Shown in pieces: positions 55,119 to 62,681 of a stretch of 64,000 nucleotides of DNA. Source of the DNA: Mycobacterium sp. Aquia_216 (lineage in GTDB: Bacteria; Actinomycetota; Actinomycetes; Mycobacteriales; Mycobacteriaceae); assembly GCF_026723865.1 (NCBI RefSeq), contig NZ_CP113529.1, forward strand, positions 2,480,001 through 2,544,000, given 5' to 3'. Position 1 is the first letter of the stretch; each line of letters begins with the position of its first letter. The notes under the pieces were generated by a model. It did no database searches, was not told the origin of the DNA, and saw only the letters and a list, made by a program, of their open reading frames with translations. The translations under genes and the position numbers were made by a program.

Positions 55119-55904
55119 CTAGGCATGAGCCCGCACGTAGCGCGTGTACAGATACCCGGCCTCATCGGTCAGGAGGTGCGTGCAGTCCATCCGGGTCAGC
55201 GCCTGACCGGGGCCCGTCGCGATGCGCCGGGCCAGCCCGCCGACGACATACGGCGCGATCGTCAGACACAGCTCATCGAGCAGGTCCCGCTGCATGAACG
55301 AGCCGAGCAGCATCGGCCCGCCTTCGGTCAGCACGCGACGCAGGCCGCGGGCCCGCAGGATCGCCAGCAGCGCGGCCTCGTCGACGCTGCCGGGATCGCT
55401 GCCGGAACAGTCGACGACCTCGGCCAGGTCGCCCAGCAGGCCGCGTGTCTCGCCGGCCGCGGCCGTGCAGGTGAGCACCAGGGGTGCCACCTCGGTCCGG
55501 GTGAACACCCCCAAATCCCGGTCCAGGCGACCGGCCTTGGTGACGATGGCCAGTTGCGGGACTTCGGTTTGCCCCCGGGCTTGGCGCTGCTGGCGTTGGG
55601 CGACGCCGAGGTGCGCTCCGGAATAACCCTCGACCCGGACGGTGCCCGCGCCGACGACGATGACGTCAGCGAGTTCGCGCAGCAGGTTGAAGATGACGCG
55701 GTCGCCGGGCCCGGCCATGGAGCCCGATTTGCCGTCGGCGGTGGCCCCACCGTCGATGCTGGTGATGAAATTCGCTCGCACCCAGGTCTTGGCCCCGTCC
55801 GGGTAGCCGTAGAGCCGGGGCAGTTCGCCGTCGTCGAGTTCGCGGCCCGACCCCAGCAGGGTCAACGGAATCTCGGCAGCTCTGCCGGTGCCAGCGTCGG
55901 GCAT
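55119..55904 (-). CDS. RibD C-terminal-like reductase (Rv2671-like)
   Basis: 261 aa. RibD_C/DHFR-like fold without a deaminase domain: 'RLYGYPDGAKTWVRANFITSIDGGATADGKSGSMAGPGDRVIFNLLRELADVIVVGAGTVRVEGYS', 'QLAIVTKAGRLDRDL', and 'RGLRRVLTEGGPMLLGSFMQRDLLDELCLTIAPYVVGG', with the NADPH-binding TEGG motif. In M. tuberculosis the homologue (Rv2671) can reduce dihydrofolate when overproduced. Divergent from the AFG1-like ATPase gene. Confidence 0.87.
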   Translation of the reverse strand: MPDAGTGRAAEIPLTLLGSGRELDDGELPRLYGYPDGAKTWVRANFITSIDGGATADGKSGSMAGPGDRVIFNLLRELADVIVVGAGTVRVEGYSGAHLGVAQRQQRQARGQTEVPQLAIVTKAGRLDRDLGVFTRTEVAPLVLTCTAAAGETRGLLGDLAEVVDCSGSDPGSVDEAALLAILRARGLRRVLTEGGPMLLGSFMQRDLLDELCLTIAPYVVGGLARRIATGPGQALTRMDCTHLLTDEAGYLYTRYVRAHA

Positions 55905-55938
55905 GAGGACGATTGCAGCACGCCGCTAGAGTTTTCGC

Positions 55939-57051
55939 ATGCACGGGTCCACCTCCAGAGACGGTGTCACGCACGTGGAGCATCTGGTGGATCGGCAGCC
56001 GAGCGTGTCGCCGGAACGACTCGTCGCCCAATTGCGGCCGCCGCCGACGTTTGCCGACGTCAGCTTTGCGACCTATCGCCCCGATCCGGCGGAACCGACA
56101 CAGTCCGCGGCGCTGGTGGCGTGTCAGGACTTCTGCCGGCAGGCCACCGAGCGGCGCGCGGGCCGGCGAAAGCTGTTGGGCAAACGGGCGGTGCTGCCCG
56201 GAGTGGGCATCTACCTGGACGGCGGATTCGGGGTCGGCAAGACGCACCTGCTCGCCTCGGCCTACTACCAGTTGCCCGGTCCGGGGCCGGGCGAGGCGCC
56301 CGACGCTTCGACCCAATCCAAGACCCAACCCAAGACGCATCCCAAGGCGTTCGCGACGTTTGGGGAGCTGACCCAGCTGGCCGGGGTGTTCGGCTTCGCC
56401 GAATGCATCGACCTGCTGGCCGACTACACGGCGGTGTGCATCGACGAGTTCGAACTGGACGACCCGGGCAACACCACGCTGATCTCGCGTCTGCTGTCGT
56501 CGTTGGTCGAGCGCGGCGTCTCGGTGGCCGCCACCTCCAACACCCTGCCCGAGCAGCTGGGGGAGGGCCGTTTCGCCGCTCAGGACTTCCTGCGCGAGAT
56601 CAACACGCTGGCAAGCATTTTCACGACGGTGCGCATCGAAGGCCCCGACTACCGGCACCGTGGCCTGCCGCCCGCGCCGCAGCCCCTGTCCGACGACGAG
56701 GTCGTCGCGCGCGCCGCCGGCGTAAACGGGGCGACGCTGGACGACTTCGATGCGCTGTGCGCGCATCTGGCCACCATGCACCCGTCGCGCTACCTGACGT
56801 TGATCGAGGGCGTGACGGTGGTGTTCTTGACCGGAGTGCATGGCATCGACGATCAGAACGTCGCGCTGCGGCTGGTGTCGTTGACCGATCGCCTGTACGA
56901 CGCCGGCATTCCGGTGGTGGCGTCCGGCGCGAAACTGGACACCATCTTCAGTGCGGAGATGCTGGCCGGCGGCTATCGGAAGAAGTACCTGCGGGCTACC
57001 TCGCGGTTGTTGGCGCTGACCGCCGCGGCCACCCGACCTCGCGAATCATGA
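55939..57051 (+). CDS. AFG1/ZapE-type P-loop ATPase (Rv2670c-like)
   Basis: 370 aa. Walker A 'GIYLDGGFGVGKTHLLASAY' (~95-113), Walker B 'YTAVCIDEFELDDPGNTTLISRLLSSL', sensor 'SVAATSNTLPEQLGEGRFAAQDF' and C-terminal 'DRLYDAGIPVVASG' are all in place. ZapE-type ATPases act in division or membrane-protein quality control. Between Walker A and B an inserted stretch carries three tandem 12-bp repeats coding TQSK-TQPK-THPK (residues ~125-136). The 3' end overlaps the convergent GNAT gene by 56 bases. Confidence 0.9.
   Translation: MHGSTSRDGVTHVEHLVDRQPSVSPERLVAQLRPPPTFADVSFATYRPDPAEPTQSAALVACQDFCRQATERRAGRRKLLGKRAVLPGVGIYLDGGFGVGKTHLLASAYYQLPGPGPGEAPDASTQSKTQPKTHPKAFATFGELTQLAGVFGFAECIDLLADYTAVCIDEFELDDPGNTTLISRLLSSLVERGVSVAATSNTLPEQLGEGRFAAQDFLREINTLASIFTTVRIEGPDYRHRGLPPAPQPLSDDEVVARAAGVNGATLDDFDALCAHLATMHPSRYLTLIEGVTVVFLTGVHGIDDQNVALRLVSLTDRLYDAGIPVVASGAKLDTIFSAEMLAGGYRKKYLRATSRLLALTAAATRPRES
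56311..56346 (+). repeat. Three tandem 12-bp repeats in the AFG1/ZapE gene
   Basis: ACCCAATCCAAG, ACCCAACCCAAG and ACGCATCCCAAG follow each other without gaps and stay in frame. They encode TQSK, TQPK and THPK in a surface loop. Slippage here would lengthen or shorten the loop by four residues. Confidence 0.7.
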
Positions 57052-57577
57052 CGTAGTCGTTTTCGAGATGATCGCCTACTTGAAACGTCCTGGTGCCGTT
57101 GATCGTAAATCCGTTCTTGGCGTAAAAGCGTTGTGCGCGTTGGTTAGCCCGGCTCACGCCCAACCACACGCAGCCCACGTTCCAGTCCGCCGCGACGGCC
57201 ACCGCATGTTCCATCAGCGCCGCCGACGCCCCGCTGCCGTGATGGTCGGGCAGTACGTACAACTTCGACAGCTCCGCCGCGGGGCGGATGTCGACGGCCT
57301 GCTGGACACCGGCGTCGTCGGAGACGCCGCGGACAACCATGGCGTAACCGACAATCCGGCCGTCGCGCCGCGCGACGAGAATGACCCGTGCCGGATCGCG
57401 CAGATACTGGCCGAAGCGCGCCGCAGAGAGGTTGGCGTCGACGAAGGACGCGATGTTCTCCGGCGTCGCCGTGGGCGGACATGCTAACGGAAAGGTAAGA
57501 GCCGCAACGTTAGCCAGTTCTGCGACATCGACGGAATCCGTCGCGACGCGGTGGACGGCGAGGGTCAGAGGTTCCAC
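56996..57577 (-). CDS. GNAT-family N-acetyltransferase (Rv2669-like)
   Basis: 193 aa. GNAT core: 'RRDGRIVGYAMVVRGVSDDAG', 'AAELSKLYVLPDHHGSGASAALMEHAVAVAADW' (motif A, acetyl-CoA loop HHGSGAS for RxxGxG/A) and 'WLGVSRANQRAQRFYAKNGFTINGTRTFQVGDHLENDYVMIRE' (motif B). Acceptor unknown. The start lies 12 bases inside the end of the upstream gene (57565-57577 overlap), so the pair is coupled. The 3' 56 bases overlap the convergent ATPase gene. Confidence 0.87.
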   Translation of the reverse strand: MEPLTLAVHRVATDSVDVAELANVAALTFPLACPPTATPENIASFVDANLSAARFGQYLRDPARVILVARRDGRIVGYAMVVRGVSDDAGVQQAVDIRPAAELSKLYVLPDHHGSGASAALMEHAVAVAADWNVGCVWLGVSRANQRAQRFYAKNGFTINGTRTFQVGDHLENDYVMIREVGWPRRSAPTTAR

Positions 57578-58089
57578 TGTGCGAGGTGCTTGCCCGTCTG
57601 CCGGTCCAGCAGGACGACGTTGGAGACCGGATCGCGGTAGGCGTCCCAGTACACCCCGCCGCGCACGATCGCCCCGTTCGGCGCGTTGACGAGCACGTTG
57701 TCCAGGGCGTCGGGTGCGTCGGTGGCCCGCGGGTTGTAGGCGTCGGCGAACGGCGTCACCCCGTCGAAGCGGAACGCGGTCGCCATGACGAACGGGTTGG
57801 GCACCCGGACCGCGCGGACCGTCACGTCGGCACGGTTAGGCGTGCTGCCGGGGAAGCTTTTGATCGGAACGCCGCTGCGGGTGTAGCCGAATCCGGGCGG
57901 CGGGTCGCAGGGGGCCACGCTGCTGACGGTGACGTCGGCGACGTAGGTCCCGGTGTCTACCCGCAGCGTGTCGCCGATGTGGCCGATCGGCGCGTCCTGC
58001 GCCGACGCCCGCGGAGCGGCAAAGCCGCCGCCGGTGACGCTCGCGGCGGCGACGAGCAGGGTCGACAGGACGATCAGCCAGCGGCGCAT
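57565..58089 (-). CDS. Exported protein of unknown function (Rv2668-like)
   Basis: 174 aa from ATG 58089. Signal peptide 'MRRWLIVLSTLLVAAASVTG' ending near 'ASAQDAP'. The mature part is beta-rich: 'IGHIGDTLRVDTGTYVADVTVSSVAPCDPPPGF', 'RADVTVRAVRVPNPFVMATAFRFDGVTPFADAY' and 'GGVYWDAYRDPVSNVVLLDRQTGKHLAQWNL'. The strand pattern suggests an Ig-like fold similar to secreted mycobacterial antigens, but this is inference. Co-transcribed with the GNAT gene that overlaps its end. Confidence 0.8.
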   Translation of the reverse strand: MRRWLIVLSTLLVAAASVTGGGFAAPRASAQDAPIGHIGDTLRVDTGTYVADVTVSSVAPCDPPPGFGYTRSGVPIKSFPGSTPNRADVTVRAVRVPNPFVMATAFRFDGVTPFADAYNPRATDAPDALDNVLVNAPNGAIVRGGVYWDAYRDPVSNVVLLDRQTGKHLAQWNL

Positions 58090-58234
58090 CCTCGAATAAT
58101 CGCACACCGGCCGTCGCGAGCGGGAGGGGTTGACCGGCCTTCACCGAGCCCGCTCAGCGGCCTTGACCAGCGGACGGGTCAGGGCTGGCGGGTGAGATGC
58201 GGATTTTGCCCTGGTCTGCGACGATCAGGGGGCT

Positions 58235-58561
58235 ATGAGACGCCTCCTGATGCTGGTAAGTGCCGTCGCAATGGTCGGCCTGGCCGCCCCGGCAAACGCC
58301 GACGGCATGGACGACCAATTCCTCGCCGCGCTGCAGGCGTCCGGCGTCACATTTCCGGACCCGGCCCGGGCGATCGCGGCAGGCAAGTGGGTGTGCCAAG
58401 CGGTCGGCCAGGGCACGCAGATGGTGGATGTCGTCAAGACCGTGGAAGACCGTAACCCCGGACTCCGCGAGGACAACGCCGCTAAGTTCGCGGCCATCGC
58501 GGCCACCGCCTATTGCCCCAGTGCGTTGCCGCGCACCACGGGCAGCAACGGCCCCCAGTAA
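58235..58561 (+). CDS. DUF732 secreted protein, copy 1
   Basis: 108 aa. Signal peptide 'MRRLLMLVSAVAMVGLAAPANA'. DUF732 core 'DDQFLAALQASGVTFPDPARAIAAGKWVCQAVGQG...VVKTVEDRNPGLREDNAAKFAAIAATAYCP' with the two family cysteines (near residues 54 and 94), likely a disulfide. Function of DUF732 is unknown; mycobacteria carry many copies. AGGGGG lies just upstream of the ATG. Paralogous to the copy at 59265. Confidence 0.88.
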   Translation: MRRLLMLVSAVAMVGLAAPANADGMDDQFLAALQASGVTFPDPARAIAAGKWVCQAVGQGTQMVDVVKTVEDRNPGLREDNAAKFAAIAATAYCPSALPRTTGSNGPQ

Positions 58562-58568
58562 CGACGCG

Positions 58569-59177
58569 CTACGCCTCTGCCGCGGTGTCGGTGGCGGGTT
58601 GCGGTGTGCGGCGCGGGCCGGGTGCTCGCCCCAGTTCCAGTGGGCCCATTCCCGCGACGCTGCGTGGGGGAGTCGTCGGGCTCCGTCGCTTGCCCCAGTG
58701 GCCGGCTCCCGAGATGCGCCAGTCGGCCGCCCATCGCCACTCGTAGAGTTCCGCCGTGCCCAGATTCGACGCGAGTGCGGCCATGCGGAGGTGGGCGTTG
58801 TCGGCGGCCATCCAGGAGGCGATGACCCAGACGTTGTCCAGTTCGTCTTCGGAAACCTCGAAGCCCCAAGACATTTCCTCGTCCTCGCAGCCCATCGACG
58901 GACGTATCGCAGGCTTGGGAGCCGACACGTCGAACGGTTTGCCGTCGGACTCGAGATCGAGCCCGACCTCGTAGCGCACGGTCGGTCCGGCCATCCGCAG
59001 GCTCACCTGCAGGCGGGCAGTATTCCTGCGGCGCGGTGCGAGGCGATCGATCACCAGGACGACGCCCTTGGCACCCCACCTTCGACGGCGGGTGCGTAGC
59101 CGAGTCCAGGTGGCGAACAGCCCGACCACAGCGATGATGCCGAGAAAGACGTCGAGAACAATCAAGATGGCAGCCAC
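58569..59177 (-). CDS. Hypothetical membrane-anchored protein between two DUF732 genes
   Basis: 202 aa from GTG 59177, with AGGA seven bases upstream. One N-terminal transmembrane helix ('AAILIVLDVFLGIIAVVGLF', residues ~2-21), basic 'RLRTRRRRW', then a beta-strand-like soluble part ('GVVLVIDRLAPRRRNTARLQVSLRMAGPTVRYEVGLDLES') and an Ala/Trp-rich segment ('DNVWVIASWMAADNAHLRMAAL'). The C-terminal 40 residues are Pro/Arg-rich and look disordered. Not recognised. It ends seven bases beyond the first DUF732 stop and lies in the opposite orientation. Confidence 0.6.
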   Translation of the reverse strand: MAAILIVLDVFLGIIAVVGLFATWTRLRTRRRRWGAKGVVLVIDRLAPRRRNTARLQVSLRMAGPTVRYEVGLDLESDGKPFDVSAPKPAIRPSMGCEDEEMSWGFEVSEDELDNVWVIASWMAADNAHLRMAALASNLGTAELYEWRWAADWRISGAGHWGKRRSPTTPPRSVAGMGPLELGRAPGPRRTPQPATDTAAEA

Positions 59178-59264
59178 GTCGTCCTAGCCAACACCATCCG
59201 AACGGGGCTCGCATGGGCGACTAGGCGGGATGCGTGGCCGACACATCTCTGGGATTGTGGAGCC

Positions 59265-59639
59265 ATGAGACGCCTCGTGATGCTGCTCAGTGTCGCCACC
59301 ACAATTGCCCTGGCCGTGCCCGCGCACGCCGACCCCAGCCCGAGCCCCAGCCCGGCGCCGGACCCGGCGGCCGACGCCGCCTTCCTCAAGGAGCTCAAAG
59401 ACGCCGGGCTCACCTTCCAGGATCCCGCCGCCGCGATATCGGCCGGCAAGACGGTGTGTGAGCTCGTCGACGCGGGACACTCGGACCAGGAAATCGTCAA
59501 CAACCTCCAGCTGCACAATCCCGGATTTGCCGATAACGGCGCGGCTAAGTTCACCGCACTCGCGGCCGGAACGTATTGCCCCCATTACCTGACCGGCGAG
59601 GGGCGCGGGCCCAAGCCCGAGGGCGCTCCCGGCGAGTGA
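59265..59639 (+). CDS. DUF732 secreted protein, copy 2
   Basis: 124 aa. Signal peptide 'MRRLVMLLSVATTIALAVPAHA', a Pro/Ser spacer ('PSPSPSPAPDP') and a DUF732 core 'DAAFLKELKDAGLTFQDPAAAISAGKTVCELVDAG...NPGFADNGAAKFTALAAGTYCP' with both cysteines. Its signal peptide and core clearly match copy 1, so the two arose by duplication. The C-terminus 'GEGRGPKPEGAPGE' differs from copy 1. Confidence 0.88.
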   Translation: MRRLVMLLSVATTIALAVPAHADPSPSPSPAPDPAADAAFLKELKDAGLTFQDPAAAISAGKTVCELVDAGHSDQEIVNNLQLHNPGFADNGAAKFTALAAGTYCPHYLTGEGRGPKPEGAPGE

Positions 59640-59648
59640 GCGCGGCAA

Positions 59649-59654
59649 TACGCT
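59649..59654 (+). promoter_or_regulatory. -10 element of leaderless CtaG-like gene
   Basis: TACGCT fits TAnnnT; the ATG at 59661 is exactly seven bases downstream, the usual +1 position. Confidence 0.4.
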
Positions 59655-59660
59655 GGGGGA

Positions 59661-60593
59661 ATGCCCGTTGATCCGGGTCCGCTGAGATGGGGCGCCCTAG
59701 TCCAGACCTGGCATCTGGACCTGACCTCCGCGACGGTGCTCGTGCTGGTCGCGGGCACGTACGCGTGGTGCTATCGGCGGACACGCGGCGGCGCGCGAGC
59801 GGGCGAAGCGGCGTGTTTCGGCACCGGCATTGCGTTGTGGGCGGTGGCCACCGTCGGCGCGATCGGTAGCTACGCCTACTACCTGTTCTGGATGCGCGCG
59901 CTGCAGGTACTGCTGCTGCTGTATGTGGTGCCGTTCTTCCTCGCGCAGGGCAAGCCGGTCACCGCCCTGCTCGACGCGGTCGGCCCGGGCGGTCGCGGGC
60001 GCATCGAGCGGCTGCTCACGACACGATGGGCCCGGGTGCTCGTGCACCCGTTGACGACGTCGCTGGCGATGCTGGCCACGCCCTGGCTGCTCTATCTGAC
60101 GCCCTGGTACACCGCGGCTCTAGAGAACGAATTGGTCGGCGCTCCTACGCGAATAGTATTGGTGGGCATCGGGTTTGGTTACTTCTATGCGCGGCTGCAG
60201 GCTGACCCTGTGCCTCGCCGGTACTCGCAGCTGATCTCGCTGCTGATCTCGGTTGCCGAGACCCTCGGCGACGGGGTCCTGGGGTTGGTCATCTGGCAGG
60301 GCTCGTTGATCGCCGCGGCGTATTACTCGGCGTTGCACCGCTCCTGGGGTCCGGATCAGCGGCTCGACCAGACCATTGGCGCGGGTGTGCTGTGGATTCT
60401 CGGCGACGTGGTCGGGTTGCCGTTCGTGCTGCTGTTGATGCGCGCCTTGTCGCGCGACGAGCGGGAGCACGCGGTTGCGGTCGACGCCGAGTTGGACAGG
60501 ACGGACGCGGCCGACGACGGCGAAGAGGCCGCGCCGTCGGGACTGTGGTGGGAGAACGACCCGCAAATGCGCGGGCGATTCCGCAGAGACTGA
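59661..60593 (+). CDS. Cytochrome c oxidase assembly (CtaG-like) membrane protein
   Basis: 310 aa. About seven hydrophobic helices. Signature stretches of the caa3_CtaG family: 'WHLDLTSATVLVLVAGTYAWCY' near the N-terminus with a conserved His, 'FWMRALQVLLLLYVVPFFLAQGKPVTALLDAVGP', 'VHPLTTSLAMLATPWLLYLTPWYTAAL', 'IVLVGIGFGYFYARLQADPVPRRYSQLISLLISVAETLGDGVLGLVIW', and a C-terminal 'WILGDVVGLPFVLLLMRAL'. The family acts in CuA/heme-copper oxidase assembly or copper handling. The C-terminal tail is acidic. GGGGGA directly abuts the ATG. Confidence 0.8.
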   Translation: MPVDPGPLRWGALVQTWHLDLTSATVLVLVAGTYAWCYRRTRGGARAGEAACFGTGIALWAVATVGAIGSYAYYLFWMRALQVLLLLYVVPFFLAQGKPVTALLDAVGPGGRGRIERLLTTRWARVLVHPLTTSLAMLATPWLLYLTPWYTAALENELVGAPTRIVLVGIGFGYFYARLQADPVPRRYSQLISLLISVAETLGDGVLGLVIWQGSLIAAAYYSALHRSWGPDQRLDQTIGAGVLWILGDVVGLPFVLLLMRALSRDEREHAVAVDAELDRTDAADDGEEAAPSGLWWENDPQMRGRFRRD

Positions 60594-60670
60594 TCCGCCG
60601 CGAGACCGTCGGCCTCCATTCGGATTTCCGCAATGCGATCGATGCCTTCGTGGTGGCCGTCGACGCCGGG

Positions 60671-60738
60671 GTGTGGTTTGTTAATTGGGAAATTATTTAA
60701 GGTGATTCATTTCCAGTTCACTCAGGATCCGCTATGTT
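60671..60738 (+). promoter_or_regulatory. AT-rich promoter region of the lipoprotein gene
   Basis: Bases 60677-60699 (GTTTG to TTTAAGG) are strongly A/T-rich against a GC-rich background. A TAnnnT -10 (TATGTT, 60733-60738) gives a 5'-UTR of ~35-40 nt before ATG 60781. Such islands often bind nucleoid proteins or response regulators in mycobacteria. Confidence 0.4.
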
Positions 60739-60780
60739 GCGCGAGGCGCTAGCAAATCGCGACGACACTCAGAGGAGTCC

Positions 60781-61437
60781 ATGGTGAACAAGGTATCGGT
60801 GGCCGCCGCCGGTTTGGTGGCAACCACTCTGGTGGTCGGGGTGGCGGTCACGGGGTGCGGCGGCGACAAGTCGTCCGGCCCATCGTCGTCATCGAAATCG
60901 TCGACGTCGACTTCTTCCGCGACTTCCTCGTCGTCGGCGGCACCGACATCGAGCAGCGGTGCGGCGCAGCCTTCGGATTACAGCAACCTGCTGATCAAGG
61001 CCGCCGACATCGTCGTGCCGGGCGATAGCTTCAACCCGCCCAAGACGCGTCCGCTGACCGACCCGGCGCCGGGCATCGAGGGCGTGTTCGCGAATCAGGC
61101 CGGTTCGCGCAGCATCGTCGACTCGCTGCTGGTTTACCCCGACCCCGGCGCGGCGGACAAGGACCGCGACTCGCTGACCAAGTCCTACATCGATCCGCAG
61201 AACGGCGCCATCAAGGGTGCAGCACCGGCTCCGGCGGACGTGGGCGTCGGCGGCACGATCATTTCCGGGCCCTCGGCCGACGGCGCCAAGGCGAAGACGT
61301 CCGTGATCTTCGGCGAAGGCAAGGTCGTCGCTCTTATCGAGTTCGAGAGCGCGCCCAACGACCTGGTGCCGGCGGACATCGTCCTCGACGTGGCGCGCAA
61401 GCAGGACGCGGCCATCAAAGCCGGGCTCCCCAGCTAG
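60781..61437 (+). CDS. Putative lipoprotein of unknown function
   Basis: 218 aa. Signal peptide 'VSVAAAGLVATTLVVGVAVTGC' with lipobox VTGC (Cys26). A Ser/Thr/Ala-rich linker (~30-65) follows, then a compact domain: 'DYSNLLIKAADIVVPGDSFNPPKTRPLTDPAPGIEGVFANQAGSRSIVDSLLVYPDPGAA...' ending 'VLDVARKQDAAIKAGLPS'. The general plan resembles small mycobacterial LpqN/LppX-like surface lipoproteins, but no specific family is claimed. GAGGAG lies four bases before the ATG. Alone behind an AT-rich promoter. Confidence 0.75.
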   Translation: MVNKVSVAAAGLVATTLVVGVAVTGCGGDKSSGPSSSSKSSTSTSSATSSSSAAPTSSSGAAQPSDYSNLLIKAADIVVPGDSFNPPKTRPLTDPAPGIEGVFANQAGSRSIVDSLLVYPDPGAADKDRDSLTKSYIDPQNGAIKGAAPAPADVGVGGTIISGPSADGAKAKTSVIFGEGKVVALIEFESAPNDLVPADIVLDVARKQDAAIKAGLPS

Positions 61438-61471
61438 GTTACGAAAAGCGCTGCAGCACAGCGAATTAAAG

Positions 61472-62179
61472 TCAGCAGCAGTGCTCGCCCCGCCAGGCGG
61501 TGCGGCCTTCGTTGACTGCCACCGCGGCAATCACCAGCGCGACGACCGGATCGGCCCACGACCAGCCGAACAGATAGTTCAGCAGCAGCCCTACCAGCAG
61601 CACGCCGGACAGGTAGGTGCACAGCAGGGTCTGGTTGGAATCGGCGACCGCGCTGGCCGAACCCAGCTCTCGGCCCGCGCGTCGCTGCGCGTATGACAGC
61701 AGCGGCATGACCACCAATGACACAGCCGCCAAAACGATTCCGGCGGTGGAGGATCCAGCGGTCTCACCGCCGGCCAGCGACCGAATCGACTCGACCGTCA
61801 CGTACGCCGCCAATGCGAAGAATGACCCCGCGATGACCCGCAGCGCGACGCGTTCGCGGGCCTCGGGGTCGCTTCCGGAGAACTGCCAGTACACCGCGGC
61901 GGCCGAAGAGACCTCGATGATCGAGTCCAGCCCGAACCCGATCAGCGCGGCGGACGACGCCACCGTGCCCGCCGAGAGCGCGACGACCGCCTCGATGATG
62001 TTGTAGGTGATCGTCGCCGAGACGAGCAGGCGCACCCGTCGCGACAACACAGCACGCCGTTGTGGCTCAACGATATTCGTGGCTTCGGCGCTGCAGCATC
62101 CGTCACTGCAGCAGTCTGTCGCCGGCGTCGAGAGGGGTAACGACGGCCCACCCCGGTTCGAGGCGTCTTCGTTGATCAT
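61472..62179 (-). CDS. Cys-rich CDF-family cation transporter coupled to cmtR
   Basis: 235 aa. Cys-rich N-terminus 'TDCCSDGCCSAEA' (~residues 22-32) and a terminal Cys pair ('GEHCC'). Six membrane helices: 'LLVSATITYNIIEAVVALSAG', 'ALIGFGLDSIIEVSSAAAVYW' (TM2 with Asp of the metal site), 'VALRVIAGSFFALAAYVTVE', 'AGIVLAAVSLVVMPLLSYAQ', 'ADSNQTLLCTYLSGVLLVGLLL' (TM5 AD) and 'WADPVVALVIAAVAVNEG' (CDF hallmark). No cytosolic dimerisation domain. Probably exports Cd2+, Pb2+ or Zn2+. Its ATG overlaps the cmtR TGA (ATGA), and CmtR presumably controls it. Confidence 0.85.
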   Translation of the reverse strand: MINEDASNRGGPSLPLSTPATDCCSDGCCSAEATNIVEPQRRAVLSRRVRLLVSATITYNIIEAVVALSAGTVASSAALIGFGLDSIIEVSSAAAVYWQFSGSDPEARERVALRVIAGSFFALAAYVTVESIRSLAGGETAGSSTAGIVLAAVSLVVMPLLSYAQRRAGRELGSASAVADSNQTLLCTYLSGVLLVGLLLNYLFGWSWADPVVALVIAAVAVNEGRTAWRGEHCC

Positions 62180-62523
62180 CGCGCCGTGCCCGCTTCGCTC
62201 GGTGCGGGATGGTCAAGGCACGGCTGATCGCTGTCGACCGCGAGCACCACCTGAACCAATTCCCGCAGTGCGCGGGCAAGGTGCGCGTCGGCCAACGCGT
62301 ACCGGACCTGTCGTCCCTCGTAGGTGGCCACCACCAAGCCGCAACCGCGCAGGCACGACAAGTGATTCGAAACGTTCGACCGGGTCAGGCCCAGCTGGGA
62401 CGCCAATTCACCCGGATAGCGCACGCCGTCGAGCAACGCCACCAGAATCCGGCACCGCGTCGGATCGGCCAGCGCTCGCCCCAACCGGGCCAACGCCGAC
62501 TCCCGCGCCTCACAAGTCAGCAT
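62176..62523 (-). CDS. cmtR: Cd/Pb-sensing ArsR/SmtB repressor CmtR
   Basis: 115 aa. Nearly identical in pattern to M. tuberculosis CmtR (Rv1994c): 'LTCEARESALARLGRALADPTRCRILVALLDG', the winged helix 'YPGELASQLGLTRSNVSNHLSCLRGCGLVVATYEGRQVRYAL'. The three metal ligands are conserved at the same numbers: Cys57 and Cys61 in 'LSCLRGC' and Cys102 in 'DQPCLDH'. Metal binding releases DNA. No ribosome-binding site; a -10 (minus-strand TACTGT) ends seven bases before the ATG, so it is leaderless. A palindrome next to that -10 is a candidate operator. Confidence 0.92.
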   Translation of the reverse strand: MLTCEARESALARLGRALADPTRCRILVALLDGVRYPGELASQLGLTRSNVSNHLSCLRGCGLVVATYEGRQVRYALADAHLARALRELVQVVLAVDSDQPCLDHPAPSEAGTAR

Positions 62524-62536
62524 GGAGGAAACAGTA

Positions 62537-62548
62537 CAGCCATGGCTG
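62537..62548. promoter_or_regulatory. Palindrome abutting the cmtR -10 element
   Basis: CAGCCATGGCTG is a perfect 12-bp palindrome directly upstream of the minus-strand TACTGT -10 (62536-62531). The site fits autorepression by CmtR. The identity of the bound protein is inferred from position only. Confidence 0.4.
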
Positions 62549-62681
62549 ATATGACACCAGGGGGGATCAGAGTCCCGGGCGCGATCGGCGTCTTAACATT
62601 GCCTTATTTCCTGAGCGAACGCGCGTTTGTGTCGTCACCTGAAGGCGGTCAAGGATCCGATGCAGTAACTTCGGTGCGATC

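Noticed and set aside
54852..57056. 734-codon plus-strand ORF across the TAP-like, RibD-like and ATPase genes
   Set aside because: Shadow frame without start context or domains.
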